Of a DNA stretch of 64,000 bases, positions 1 through 10,461 are shown piece after piece. How positions within the stretch are numbered: position 1 is the first letter of the stretch; each line of letters starts with the position of its first letter. The DNA is taken from NCBI GenBank assembly GCA_942493075.1, contig OW818681.1:2232001-2296000 (forward strand), in the 5' to 3' direction. The stretch comes from JBBQYD01 sp942493075 (GTDB lineage: Bacteria > Verrucomicrobiota > Verrucomicrobiia > Limisphaerales > UBA8199). The position numbers and the translations under genes are program-made. Below the pieces are notes generated by a model. The model saw only the letters and a list, made by a program, of their open reading frames with translations. It made no database searches and was not told the DNA's origin.

Positions 1-1
1 C

Positions 2-3000
2 AACCCGGAAGGCTACCATTACTTGATCGATGAAATCGCCGGGCTGCAAAGTGTGACAGATCCCAATGGCAACACGCTGTTGATCGGCACCAATGGCGTG
101 TCCTGGACCAATAGCGTTTCTGGGGGAACCAACAGCCTGACGGTGGCCTTCCAGCGCGACGAGCAGGGGCGCATCACAAACATCGTGGATGCCGCCGGGA
201 ACGCGCTGCGTTACAGCTACAACACGGCTGGCGACCTAGCCGCGTTTACCGACCGCTCAGGCAACACAAACGGCTTTGCCTACACCAACGCCGCCTTCCC
301 GCATCATCTCACCGGCATCACCGACGCCCGCGGAGTGATGCCGATACAGAATCAATATGATGAATCAGGCCGGTTGGTGAGCAACGTGGACGCCTTCGGC
401 AACAGGATTGGCTATGGTCACGATCTGGCCAACAACCGTGAATACATCACTAACCAGTTAGGGCAGGTGACCGCAAATGAGTATGACGAGCACGGCAATG
501 TGAACCACACCATTGATCCCCTCGGCGGGGAGACATGGTCCGCTTACGACGACAACGGCAATCTGCTGGAGAGCGTGGATCAGCTTGGCCGCACGAATCG
601 GTTTACCTATGACTCGGAGGATAACCGGCTCACAGCCACCGATCCGCTCGGCAATACCACTTGCTTCAGCTATGGCCCACGGGGCAGAGTTCTGAGCGTT
701 ACCGACGCGCTGGGGCATAGCATCACAAACGACTTTGATGCGAATGGGAATCTGCTGTCCATGACCGATCCCCTCGGCAACGTGACACGGTTCGGCTACG
801 ACAAACAGGGGTTGCCCGTTGCCATGACCAATGCCGCTGGGCAGGTGATGCGCTTCGAATACGATTCCTATGGGCGCCTGGCACGGGAGGTGGACGCTTC
901 CGGCCATGCCACCGATTACGAGCGGGATTCGAACGGCAATTTGCTCCTGCAAACTACCACACGCACCCGCAACAGCGGAACAGGACCAGTCACTGAAACC
1001 CTTGCGGTGCATTTCTACTACGATGCGCAAGGGCGGCTGACCAATTCTGTTTCTCCCGACGGCTCTTCTGCCCAGACTATCTACAACGCCATTGGCAAAC
1101 CCGCTGTCACGATTGATCAACAGGGGCGGCAAACCATTACCGAGTATGATGATCTTGGGCGAGTGACCCGGACGATTTATCCGGACGGCACGAGCGACAG
1201 CAGCGGGTACGATGCCGAAGGGCGGCGGACTTCATCTACCAACCGCGTTGGACAGGTGACCTCCTATTTCTACGATGCCCTGGGCCGGTTGTACACGACC
1301 GTGTATCCCGACGGCACCAGTTCCACCAACTACTTTGATGCTGCCGGCCAGCTTCTGGCGAGCACGGATGCGCGGGGCAACAGCACGTTTTATGGGTATG
1401 ACGCAACGGGTCGCAGTGTGGCTGTGACCAATGCCTTGGGGCAGGTCAGCCGGACATTCTATGATGCCGGGGGCAATCTAACCAACTTAGTGGATGCCCT
1501 TGGACGGAGCACAGCGTTTGTTTACGACGCACTCAATCGGCGGGTGGAAACCCGCTTTGCAGACGGCTCGATCCAATCGACCTTTTACGATGTCCTCGGA
1601 CGTCGCGTGGCTGAGACCGATCAGGCTACGAACACGACTTGGTTCGGGTACGACGACCTGGGCCGGTTAACCAGCGTCACCAACGCACTCGGGTTTGTCA
1701 CCCGTTACACGTATGACGAGCTGGGCCAGCAAATCACCCAGACCGATGCCAATAACCATACCACGACCTTCGAATACGATTCTCTCGGGCGCCGCGTGAA
1801 GCGCACGTTGCCGGGAGGGCAGGTCGAATCGTACGGTTATAGCGTCGGTGGTCTGTTGACCAACAAGACCGATTTTAACGGGCATGCCACCACTTATCAG
1901 TATGACCTGATGAACCGGTTGCTGGCCAAGGTGCCGGATGCGCGCCTGGGCGAGCCAGCCGTTACTTACGGTTACAATGTCCTTGGCCTGCGCACGAACA
2001 TGACCGATGCCGCCGGTTCGACGGCCTACAGTTATGACGGACGCAACCGGCTGGTGCAGAAGACCCGGAGTTACGCGGGCAGCAGCTTCAGCAGCACGTT
2101 GAGCTACGGCTACGATGAGCTGGGGAACCTGACGAACATCCTCTCTTCCGATCCGAATGGGGTGGATGTTTCCTACGGGTACGACGCTTTGAATCGGTTG
2201 AACGTGGTGAGAGATGCCAAGGTGGGCGCCACGGTTTGCACCTACGATGAGGCAGGGAACCTCAAGGATTACACGTACCCGAACTTCGTCAGCACTGCTT
2301 ACCGGTACGATTCGCTGAATCGTCTGACGAATCTGAGTTCGGACAGGCTCCTGACCACGCCGCTGGCCACGTATGGCTATACAGTGGGAGCATCGGGGAA
2401 CCGGTTAACAGCGGTTGAGACGCTGCATGCATCGGCGCTGAACGCGCATCCTTCCACGATCAACCGGGTTTACACTTACGACAACCTGTACCGGGTCACG
2501 GGTGAATCCTTCACCTTCAACTCGCAACCTTCAACTCTCAACTACGCTTACGATCCCGTGGGGAATCGGCTGTCGCGAACGGTAGCGGGCGCGCCGTTGC
2601 AGCCGCAATCCTTCGGTTTTGATGCCAATGACCGGCTCAACAGCGACAGCTACGATGCCAACGGCAACACGCTCTTTGGGCAGGGCTTCGGCCAAAGCCA
2701 GGCTGACCGGTATGATTCGGAGAACCGGCTGGTCCAACGAGTGGCGACCCTCAACTCTCAACCTTCAACCATCCACTGCACCTACGATGGCGATGGCGAC
2801 CGGGTTAGCAAGACAGTCACAACGGCGACCAACACCGTCACGACCTACTATGTGGTTGATGACCTGAACCCGACCGGCTACTCGCAGGTCCTGGAGGAGC
2901 ATGTTTCCTTCAACCTTCAACCAGCTACCCTCAACTGCATCTACACCTACGGCCACACCCTGATCAGCCAGGATCGGCTTGAAGGGACGATCTGGCGGAC

Positions 3001-4159
3001 ATCGTTCTACGGGTTTGATGGGCATAACAACGTCCGGTATCTGACCGATATCGATGGCCGGGTGACCGACACCTATGATTACGATGCCTACGGGAACCTG
3101 ATTTCCCGCACTGGCACGACCCCGAACAACTACCTCTTCAGCGGCCAACAGTTTGACCCTGACCTCGGTCTCTACTACCTGCGAGCCCGGTATCACAACC
3201 CGGACACAGGCCGCTTCTGGACGCAGGATTCGTACGAAGGCACCGGATCCGATCCGTCCAGCCTGCACAAATACACCTACTGCGGGAATAACCCGGTCAA
3301 CGCCTGGGATCCAAGTGGGAATTTTAGCATCGCTGAAATGGGCCATGTTGGGATGATCGGCGGTCTTTCGACCGCATTGGTGGGATCGATATCACGTGGA
3401 GTGGGTGCTGCCTCGGCAGGTGCAGGGTGGAGAGGCTCTCTGGATGCAGCAAATCAAGGAATCGGTGACGATTTCATGAGCGGGTTTGTCGGGGGCGCTC
3501 TTGGATACGGAGCAGGAAGCGCCGCCTTCTGGGTTGTAGGTAAGACTGCACCCTACCTGCTGCCATACACGCCAACGTTCGTGATGGCCTTCAACCGCAC
3601 TTCAGCACAGTTGAGTCGAGCGTGGCTTGCTGCAGAAAGTGCGTGGGCACGGCTTGAAACCGCGATCGTTCAGGGTTCAGAGACCGCAATGAACAGCGCA
3701 GCGACTGCTTTATTGCAAGCTCGAACGACTATCGCTACCCTAGCTGAGAAGGCCGACACGCTGGCGATCAAATTGGGCTGGCGAACTGCTTCCGCGAAGG
3801 GAACAGCTTCGCTAGTGCCGGAATCATACATGAATTCTCGGCTTTTAGTAAATATGGAGCCAGCAAGAAATCTTGTGGGTTCCACGCTGAACGCTGGCGG
3901 GGAAGTCAGAAATGCGAGTTATTTTTGGCAACAACTAATTGGCCGAGAACCCCAGATGTTTAGCCGAGGCAATCTCTACAGAGTTCAGGAGCTTGGACTT
4001 TCGCCCAGAGTTGATGCGACTTGGGTGAAGTATAACCCCACCCACCAAAGGTTTATGAATGATGTTCTTGCTCACCATCACATTGATCAGGGGCCTATTG
4101 CAGTTCCGTTGCCGCAAACGGTTCATCAACAATGGACGTCCGTTTTACATGGGAATTAA
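2..4159 (+). CDS. RHS-repeat polymorphic toxin, 5' end outside window
   Basis: The frame is open from base 2, so the gene starts upstream of the window. The product is a long array of YD repeats (YDxxGRL-type units) ending in a canonical RHS core around residues 1040-1105 (FDPDLGLYYLRARY, NPDTGRFWTQD, NNPVNAWDPSG). RHS proteins build a shell that encloses a variable C-terminal toxin. After DPSG the sequence changes to about 270 residues with two Gly/Ala-rich, membrane-like stretches and a final region holding HHHIDQG and LPQTVHQQW. That His pattern resembles HNH/endonuclease VII-like tips, but I only suggest this. TCAAC-type short repeats are embedded in frame at 2513, 2748 and 2907. A candidate immunity gene follows after 2 bases. 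The RHS identity is certain; the toxin type is not. Confidence 0.93.
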   Translation, partial: NPEGYHYLIDEIAGLQSVTDPNGNTLLIGTNGVSWTNSVSGGTNSLTVAFQRDEQGRITNIVDAAGNALRYSYNTAGDLAAFTDRSGNTNGFAYTNAAFPHHLTGITDARGVMPIQNQYDESGRLVSNVDAFGNRIGYGHDLANNREYITNQLGQVTANEYDEHGNVNHTIDPLGGETWSAYDDNGNLLESVDQLGRTNRFTYDSEDNRLTATDPLGNTTCFSYGPRGRVLSVTDALGHSITNDFDANGNLLSMTDPLGNVTRFGYDKQGLPVAMTNAAGQVMRFEYDSYGRLAREVDASGHATDYERDSNGNLLLQTTTRTRNSGTGPVTETLAVHFYYDAQGRLTNSVSPDGSSAQTIYNAIGKPAVTIDQQGRQTITEYDDLGRVTRTIYPDGTSDSSGYDAEGRRTSSTNRVGQVTSYFYDALGRLYTTVYPDGTSSTNYFDAAGQLLASTDARGNSTFYGYDATGRSVAVTNALGQVSRTFYDAGGNLTNLVDALGRSTAFVYDALNRRVETRFADGSIQSTFYDVLGRRVAETDQATNTTWFGYDDLGRLTSVTNALGFVTRYTYDELGQQITQTDANNHTTTFEYDSLGRRVKRTLPGGQVESYGYSVGGLLTNKTDFNGHATTYQYDLMNRLLAKVPDARLGEPAVTYGYNVLGLRTNMTDAAGSTAYSYDGRNRLVQKTRSYAGSSFSSTLSYGYDELGNLTNILSSDPNGVDVSYGYDALNRLNVVRDAKVGATVCTYDEAGNLKDYTYPNFVSTAYRYDSLNRLTNLSSDRLLTTPLATYGYTVGASGNRLTAVETLHASALNAHPSTINRVYTYDNLYRVTGESFTFNSQPSTLNYAYDPVGNRLSRTVAGAPLQPQSFGFDANDRLNSDSYDANGNTLFGQGFGQSQADRYDSENRLVQRVATLNSQPSTIHCTYDGDGDRVSKTVTTATNTVTTYYVVDDLNPTGYSQVLEEHVSFNLQPATLNCIYTYGHTLISQDRLEGTIWRTSFYGFDGHNNVRYLTDIDGRVTDTYDYDAYGNLISRTGTTPNNYLFSGQQFDPDLGLYYLRARYHNPDTGRFWTQDSYEGTGSDPSSLHKYTYCGNNPVNAWDPSGNFSIAEMGHVGMIGGLSTALVGSISRGVGAASAGAGWRGSLDAANQGIGDDFMSGFVGGALGYGAGSAAFWVVGKTAPYLLPYTPTFVMAFNRTSAQLSRAWLAAESAWARLETAIVQGSETAMNSAATALLQARTTIATLAEKADTLAIKLGWRTASAKGTASLVPESYMNSRLLVNMEPARNLVGSTLNAGGEVRNASYFWQQLIGREPQMFSRGNLYRVQELGLSPRVDATWVKYNPTHQRFMNDVLAHHHIDQGPIAVPLPQTVHQQWTSVLHGN
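2513..2542 (+). repeat. TCAAC-type short dispersed repeat inside RHS frame
   Basis: A pyrimidine-rich repeat built from units such as CTTCAACTCTCAAC and CTTCAACTCGCAAC lies in frame and is translated as N-S-Q-P-S-T-L-N. Related units occur at 2748-2779, 2907-2936, 6564-6584, 10994-11022 and 11377-11407, and in reverse orientation in an intergenic gap at 55769-55784. The 2748 unit is absent from the otherwise near-identical RHS copy at 11231, so it can be gained or lost. Confidence 0.8.
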
Positions 4160-4161
4160 GT

Positions 4162-4677
4162 ATGAATAACGCTAATTTTCTTGTCGCTCTTCAGAATGCC
4201 ATGCCTCCTCGCGCCGAATTGGAAGCTCGCGGGTTAAGCCTTGACGAAATCGAGAGTGTGCAAGCCACATTTAAATTCATTCCACGTGATCAACCGAGTT
4301 CTGTCTCAGGAAGTGAGCTGGAAAGAATGATCCTCGACAACGATTGCTCTACCGTCGAGGTCGGGTTGATCAGATTCCTGGAAGGACCACATGAACATCA
4401 ACATGGCGTGCAGGTTGCCTTCTGCGAGGCCGATTCAATTGTTGTCTCAACTGGCGGGACGGTTATGATGTATGAGCACGCCAATCCAGACAAGGGCATG
4501 AACTGTGCGGCGAATTCTGAGCGATTTCTTGATGCGTTGGCTGCGTTTTTAACGGTCCGGAGCGAGAAACCAAAATGGAAGGGGCGGGGCAATGCGGCTG
4601 CGGAGTTATGTGCGGAGAAGGCTGGGGGTTGCAATTTCGTGGCGTTCTTTCGACTGCTTTGCGGCTTTCTGGGATGA
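4162..4677 (+). CDS. putative immunity protein for the first RHS toxin
   Basis: A 171-residue acidic, soluble protein with no signal peptide. I prefer the ATG at 4162, two bases after the RHS stop, over the in-frame ATG at 4132 inside the RHS gene, because immunity genes usually start just behind the toxin. I do not recognise the family. Position, size and strand are those of a cytoplasmic immunity protein that binds and blocks the preceding toxin. The last 30 residues are Cys-rich and unlike the rest (AAELCAEKAGGCNF), so the original C-terminus may have been replaced by read-through. Confidence 0.6.
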   Translation: MNNANFLVALQNAMPPRAELEARGLSLDEIESVQATFKFIPRDQPSSVSGSELERMILDNDCSTVEVGLIRFLEGPHEHQHGVQVAFCEADSIVVSTGGTVMMYEHANPDKGMNCAANSERFLDALAAFLTVRSEKPKWKGRGNAAAELCAEKAGGCNFVAFFRLLCGFLG

Positions 4678-4738
4678 GGGCTATCGCTCTATTTCTAACC
4701 ATGAGATGTCGTAATTCACTTCTAGGTTCCAGGGAGAT

Positions 4739-5140
4739 ATGAATGTGAAGATGTATGAACATCTTTATCGGAAGAACGGATTCTTCTGGAATCAGATCTT
4801 GGAAAGTGCGGTGAAAGAGCATGCTGGTCGTGAGATTTCCTATCAACACCACAAAACCGGTAGGCCAAAAGTGGCATGTTTCTTTCCGGATGACCTTTTT
4901 GTCGTTGGGCGAGAATACGGCCAGTACCAGACAATAGTCGAGTATCTGAATGAAGAGGTCGCGCCTATTGGCAACTGCGATGGTGGTTACATAGAATTGT
5001 TTCTCACGCAACGCGGAAAGCTCGTTGGCTTTGCCGATTATCTTATGCTGCGATGGGGTGGCCCCGAACTGGATTGGCGGTCCTCATTGCAGTTACTGGC
5101 AGACGGCGTTGCTCCATCAGAGATTGGTGTGATCGAGTGA
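4739..5140 (+). CDS. orphan immunity-like protein
   Basis: A 133-residue protein beginning MNVKMYEHLYRKNGFFW with an AGGGAG ribosome-binding site 5 bases before the ATG. Its composition (acidic, many aromatics, no signal or membrane segment) is that of small immunity proteins. No toxin gene lies directly upstream; the preceding gene already appears to be the immunity gene of the first toxin. It is therefore probably left over from a tip cassette whose toxin part was lost. The family is not recognised. Confidence 0.5.
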   Translation: MNVKMYEHLYRKNGFFWNQILESAVKEHAGREISYQHHKTGRPKVACFFPDDLFVVGREYGQYQTIVEYLNEEVAPIGNCDGGYIELFLTQRGKLVGFADYLMLRWGGPELDWRSSLQLLADGVAPSEIGVIE

Positions 5141-5208
5141 GCAGGCATGGAATGACAGCCGTGGCTGGTTCTGTTTGGTTAGGGCGGGACAGATCTGGCT
5201 CCGCGTGA

Positions 5209-5952
5209 CTCGTTCCTTCCGGCTTTGTTAAGTCCGGGTTTGCTGTCCAGAAACCTATTGAAGAGGTCCGGGAAGGTGATTTAGTCTGGGCACAGGACGA
5301 TCGGACGGGCGAGATAAGCCTGAAGCGAGTCAAACAGCTCTTTGTCAATACAGCCGCCGCCCTGGTAGTGCTCCATTGCGGCACGAATACGCTGGAGGCC
5401 ACACCTGAACACCCGCTCTGGGTTGCCGGTGAGGGTTGGAAAGCCGCAGGGCAGATCCAGGTTGGAGACGAACTCTGGACGCGCAGTGGTGAGGGCATCC
5501 GTGTAACCGCTCTCACCCACAAACAGGGCCAGTTCACGGTCTACAACTTCGAGGTCGAGGATGCGCATAGTTACTTTGTGGGGAGAGACGGGTATCTCGC
5601 ACACAACAAGTGCCAACAACTGTGGTTGTTCGAACGACATCACGCGCTGTCCAAGTTCCTCGGCGGTGATCCAGCACAGCTGCTTACTGAACTTTCTAAG
5701 CTTTCACACCAAGAGTTGCACTTAATGATACGGGCAAAGCTCGAAGAGGCGGGGTTTACGGTCGTTAGAAACAATAAGTTCATATCAAGCCGGGAATGGG
5801 AAGCACTGCTACGCGACCCAGAGAAACGAGAAAAAGCATTCAACGCTTTGGTTGATGCAACACGAGAATTTGACGAAAAGGGTGGCACTTCCGTCTTGCA
5901 CGATCTATGGAACAATGTGTTGAAGCAAAATGCACAGGAAGGGCTCTATTAA
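5209..5952 (+). pseudogene. displaced HINT-HH toxin tip cassette
   Basis: The frame is open after a TGA at 5206 but has no ATG. It begins inside a HINT (intein-like autoprocessing) domain at VQKPIEEVREGDLVWA and includes TPEHPLWV, VGDELWTRSG, EDAHSYFVG and the C-terminal AHNKC. The first ~15 residues of a normal HINT domain, with the catalytic Cys, are missing. The ~115-residue toxin after AHNKC starts LFERHHALSKFLGG and has further His residues (LSHQELHL), a pattern seen in HH/HNH-type nuclease tips. Bases 5245-5579 are nearly identical to 9697-10031. Without a start and the first HINT block it is probably a silent tip that needs recombination with an RHS gene to be expressed. Confidence 0.7.
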
Positions 5953-5953
5953 A

Positions 5954-6538
5954 ATGCTAAACGATATTGTCTGGGATGTTTCGGCGAGCAGGGATGATTT
6001 TGCGAAGCTTGATCCAAGTGTTACCAGAACTCTTCTGCGGTGTAAGACGTGTCTAAGCTACGAGATCAGCTCACTAAATGAATTATCCTTGGCCTATATT
6101 CCCGACAACGTTGTTCTTTCGTGGATCTACGATACCAACGTGACACTGATTTCGACTGGGTTGCTAAACGCATTGACGAGGCTAGCTGCAATCGAAGGAC
6201 TATTTGAAACTGGACGAATGGTTGGGTGTGGTACAATTCCGATTAGGTTTAAGTACAAGTATCAAATCAGGGGGACAACGGACATTGGATACTATCGGTG
6301 CCCTGCATGCGGCAGAGAATCATACTTAGGATACGGAGAGAGGTTCTTAATTGCCAAATCTGATAGGTTTCCTCCCGTTTGCGAATCCGGCCCAGGCAGT
6401 TTTCTTGCACTCGACTTTATCAAGTCACACCTCGAGGTTTCGGAAATTCGTGGTTTAAACTTCGAAATGCTCACTTTCAGGAATAGCCCCGCGGACAGTC
6501 TTTCCGAAATCCTAGGAAGCGAACGCAGGTTAACATAG
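5954..6538 (+). CDS. putative immunity protein with paired Cys motifs
   Basis: 194 residues from the ATG at 5954, one base after the toxin stop; an in-frame ATG at 5930 lies within the toxin and is less likely. It contains RCKTC near the N-terminus and YRCPACGRES in the middle, a likely zinc-binding pair. This layout recalls the double-CXXCG proteins found beside toxins in myxobacteria, but the match is from memory. It is inferred to protect against the HH-type toxin of the preceding cassette. Confidence 0.6.
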   Translation: MLNDIVWDVSASRDDFAKLDPSVTRTLLRCKTCLSYEISSLNELSLAYIPDNVVLSWIYDTNVTLISTGLLNALTRLAAIEGLFETGRMVGCGTIPIRFKYKYQIRGTTDIGYYRCPACGRESYLGYGERFLIAKSDRFPPVCESGPGSFLALDFIKSHLEVSEIRGLNFEMLTFRNSPADSLSEILGSERRLT

Positions 6539-6551
6539 CCGTTGAGTCTGA

Positions 6552-8702
6552 GTTTACCTGTTACCTCACCTTCAACTCGCAACCCTGCAGCTTCTGGCGA
6601 GCACGGATGCGCGGGGCAACAGCACGTTTTATGGGTATGACGCAGCGGGTCGCAGTGTGGCTGTGACCAATGCGTTGGGGCAGGTCAGTGTTACGAACTT
6701 ATTTGCCATCATGTGCGCCAAGCGTGTAAAGCGCACCTTGCCGCTGGGGCAAGTGGAAACGTACGCTTACGATTTGGCGGGTAACCTAACGAACAAGGTG
6801 GATTTCAACGGACATTCCACTGTGTATGCCTATGACACGATGAATCGCCTGTTGAGCAAGACGCCGGATGAATTCTTTGCCGCGCCGGCGGTGACGTTCT
6901 CCTATACGGCCGCGGGGCAGCGGGCAACAATGAGCGACGCGAGCGGACTGACCACCTACGGCTACGATCTGCGCGATCGGTTGCTGACGAAGGCAACGCC
7001 GCAGGGAACGCTGGTTTACAGCAATGACGCCGTGGGGAACGTGACGTTCATTGGTTCGTTGAATACAAATGGGATTTCGCTGTCCTACACTTACGACGCG
7101 CTCAATCGGTTGGAACGCGTAACGGACTCGCACACCGGCACGACGGCGTACGGTTACGATGCGCCTGGAAACCTCACGGGCTGCACGTACCCTAACGGCA
7201 TCACCAATGGTTACACTTACGATTCATTGAACCGGTTGACAAACCTTTCAGCGTTCGACGCGCAACAATCACCGGTCGCTTGGTATGGCTACACCATCGC
7301 GCCGAGCGGGCATCGGCTCTCAGCAGCCGAAAACGTTGCAATCACGAACGGCGTTCAAACCATCAATCGGATCTACAGCTACGATGCGACGTATCGGTTG
7401 ACGGGCGAGAGCTTCAGCGTGAGTGGCCCGGTGAGTTTGCCGGATTCCGCGAATGTCGGCTACACGCTCGACGACGTTGGCAACCGTCTTTACCGCACGA
7501 GCACCTTGCCAGGCGTGGGAGGCCAAGTCCTTACCTACGACTCCAATGACCGGCTGAACAGAGACAGCTACGACGCCAACGGAAACACGACCCTCTGGCA
7601 CATCGAGGAAAGCGTACCTGCTGTAAGCGACGCCTATGATTTCGAAGATCGCCTCATTAATCGGAACAACGGCCAGGTGCTCATCAATTACGACGGTGAT
7701 GGCAACCGAGTGAGCAAGACCGTGGGCGGCGTTACAACGCTGTTCCTCGTAGACGACCGCAACCCGACAGGATATGCGCAGGTGTTGGAAGAACTCACGG
7801 TTGTGGCGGGTTCGCCAATCGTCTCACGCGTTTATGCGTATGGGAGCGATCTCATCAGCCAGGATCAATTACTGGATGATGGACAGGGTGGAGTTGTGTG
7901 GACCACCACCTTCTATGGCTACGATGGGCATGGCAACGTTCGCTATCTTACCGGCGCGAGTGGCGACGTGATCGACACGTATGATTACGATGCGTTTGGA
8001 ACGCTCATTGCCAGAACTGGCGGAACGCCAAATAATTACCTCTATTGCGGTGAGCAGTTTGACGAAGACTTGGATCTCTACTACAACCGGGCGCGTTACC
8101 TGAACACGGATTCAGGTCGGTTCTGGACAAGGGATGTGTTTGAGGGGATTCCAAGCGATGCGCTGTCCCTGCAAGAGTATCTCTATGCCAAGGCAGAGCC
8201 GGTTAACAGCGTTGACCCTTCTGGGTACGCGACGGTAAATGAAACTTTGCAAAGCCTCGGAATTAATGCGCAAGTCAGGAAATCTGTAGGACAATTGGTA
8301 AAGCGAAAAACAATTCGCAAATTACAGGGGTTTTTCTGTCAAGAGCTCAAAGATCGGACGGTCCAAGGCATCTATGGAATTGTTCTAGCAGATGGAACAT
8401 TCTACATTGGGCAATCCAAAGACATTGCTCGACGTCTTAAGGAGTGGGAAAGGGAAGGAGCTAGATTTGTGGGAGCATTGGAGACTGTGACCGGGATGAA
8501 GAAAGAGAGGGGGCAGAAATTCATTCGAGAGCTAATTGAGCAAGCAGCGATCAACTTGAAAGGAGGAACGGGAGGGGGGCAAATAAACAATGCGATAAAT
8601 GAAAACAACCTGGAGGCCCGACTGAAACGACATGACCCGGTTAATAAAATGGCGACGGAGGCATTTAAACTGATACCTATCTGCAAAGAAATCAAAGAGT
8701 AA
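6552..8702 (+). pseudogene. displaced RHS tip cassette with GIY-YIG nuclease toxin
   Basis: The frame is open from 6552 after stops at 6543 and 6549, with no ATG; a GTG at 6657 is the only early start-like codon. It begins with about 100 bp nearly identical to 1348-1450 of the first RHS gene, fused at a TCAAC-type repeat, then continues as a more diverged RHS array and core (FDEDLDLYYNRARY, NTDSGRFWTRD, DPSG). The tip carries GIYGIVLADGTFYIGQS followed by RRLKEW and a downstream RELIEQ, i.e. the GIY, YIG, Arg and Glu of a GIY-YIG endonuclease. The toxin is therefore a DNA-cutting effector. The cassette appears silent unless a non-standard start is used. The following LRR gene is its likely immunity partner. 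Confidence 0.82.
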
Positions 8703-8706
8703 GTCC

Positions 8707-9624
8707 ATGAAATTCGTTCCTGAACTTTCAAGAGAGGAGACTCGTCTCGATATGATTAAAGAGGCGAAAAGCTATGAAATCTACTCAGGTCTCTATGGGC
8801 GGTACCTGCGCGTTTTGGGGAAGCTTAATTCCGACACCATCAAAATCCTGAGAAGGGAAAGGCTCACAGCCCTCGAAATTCTCTCCATGGAAGTTGACGA
8901 GAATGTAGATCTCAGTGTCTTGAGACTGATTCCTGATTTGCGATCACTCTCCATTCTTTATGAGAAGCCGATGGATTGGAGGCCGATTCAACAGCTGGAG
9001 AAAATTGAACATTTAAACTTGATAGCTCGCGGATATACACCCCAGCCCTTGGATTTTACGAGATTTAGAAATCTGCAAACCGCAAGGCTCACATGGCATC
9101 CCGAATGGGAATCAGTGCTTTCATGTGCTTCGCTTCGTGGCTTGATGATAGAAGGTTCAAAGGGAGTCAGGGAATTTGATTTGAGCAGACTTTCGAAGCT
9201 TCGAGAACTTCGCCTGAAAGAATGCTCAAAATTGCGGCGGGTGACCTGCTCGCCCAATCAACTTCTTGAATCACTCGCGGTCTTGTATTGTCGTTCGTTC
9301 GAAAGTGTTTCCCCATTCCAGGCCTTAAGCAAACTAAAGTACGCTTTTTTTGGAGGTAATTCACATTTCGAACTTGAATCGCTTGGCAAATGTAGGGAGC
9401 TTGTGCGCTTGAGTTTGCATGGGGTCGGGAGGCTGAGGAGTCTGAACTTTCTCACCAACTGCCACTATTTGGAGGTCTTTGGCATGCACTTTTCCACGCA
9501 AGTTGAAGATGGGGACTTAACGCCATTGCTCAAGTTATCTAGACTTCGAAGTCTAGGCTTTAGACGCTTTAAGAACTACTCGCACAGCTTGGACGAGATG
9601 AAGGAACTAATAGGAATTGTGTAA
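8707..9624 (+). CDS. leucine-rich-repeat putative immunity protein
   Basis: A 305-residue soluble protein starting 4 bases after the GIY-YIG toxin frame. It consists of irregular leucine-rich repeats of about 22-25 residues (LSKLRELRLKEC, CRELVRLSLHGV, LSRLRSLGFRRF) without a signal peptide. LRR proteins are binding scaffolds, and small ones occur as immunity proteins next to polymorphic toxins. I infer that it binds the GIY-YIG tip. The A+T content is higher than in the RHS part, as for other immunity genes here, which fits transfer as a toxin-immunity unit. Confidence 0.7.
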   Translation: MKFVPELSREETRLDMIKEAKSYEIYSGLYGRYLRVLGKLNSDTIKILRRERLTALEILSMEVDENVDLSVLRLIPDLRSLSILYEKPMDWRPIQQLEKIEHLNLIARGYTPQPLDFTRFRNLQTARLTWHPEWESVLSCASLRGLMIEGSKGVREFDLSRLSKLRELRLKECSKLRRVTCSPNQLLESLAVLYCRSFESVSPFQALSKLKYAFFGGNSHFELESLGKCRELVRLSLHGVGRLRSLNFLTNCHYLEVFGMHFSTQVEDGDLTPLLKLSRLRSLGFRRFKNYSHSLDEMKELIGIV

Positions 9625-9666
9625 GCCTAGAATGGATCACCAATAATAGTCGATGCTGATGGCTGA

Positions 9667-10449
9667 CACTTAATCACTCAGATCGCCGTCGATGGTGTCC
9701 AGAAACCTATTGAACAGATCCAGGAGGGTGATTTAGTCTGGGCACAGGACGATCGGACTGGCGAGATAAGCCTGAAGCGAGTCAAACAGCTCTTTGTCAA
9801 CACAGCCGCCGCCCTGGTAGTGCTCCATTGCGGCACGAATACGCTGGAGGCCACACCTGAACATCCGCTGTGGGTTGCCGGTGCGGGTTGGAAAGCCGCA
9901 GGCCAGACCCAGATCGGTGATGAGCTTTGGACGCGCTCGGGGGTGGGCATCCGTGTAACCGCTCTCACCCACAAGCAGGGCCAGTTCACGGTCTACAACT
10001 TCGAGGTCGAGGATGCGCATAGCTACTTTGTCGGCCCCGTTTCGGCGTTGGGGCACAACGCGTGCGTTAATGCAAAGCATATTTTCCACGGTGAAGTCCG
10101 TGGAGGCAGAGCTAAGGGTTTTCATCACAGAGGTTCCATTGGACATGAGGGGAACGCTCGTGTTGTTTCCGAGGGACCGAGGAATGCTCTAGGCGTATAC
10201 AAAGCAGAAATCGAAGTCCGCGACTCCGCGACTGGGAACTGGCTGCGAAAAGCATCTACCATGTTTCCGGATCATTGGTCACGCGCTCAGGTAATGGATG
10301 AGATTCAAGCTGTTGTTGGCTCTCCGGCTGCGAGTAGGTTAAGATCGGGCGTTAATACGATTATTGAGGGAGTGTCACCGAGCGGAGTTACTATTCGAGC
10401 CTATATGACTCCGGGAGGCTTGATTGATTCTGCACATCCTGTTCTTTGA
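9667..10449 (+). pseudogene. displaced HINT-EndoU RNase toxin tip cassette
   Basis: The frame is open after a TGA at 9664 with no ATG. It begins at VDGVQKPIEQIQEGDLVWA inside a HINT domain, again without the first block and catalytic Cys, and runs to LGHNAC. The tip has FHGEVRGG, GFHHRGSIGHEG, KASTMFPDHWS and GVTIRAYMTPGG, which is the pattern of bacterial EndoU toxins (two His plus Lys catalytic set, FPxxWS). EndoU tips cleave RNA, including tRNA, in target cells. The HINT part is nearly identical to that at 5245-5579 while the toxins are unrelated, so the tip was exchanged behind a conserved adaptor. Confidence 0.82.
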
Positions 10450-10461
10450 TTGAGGGTTATC

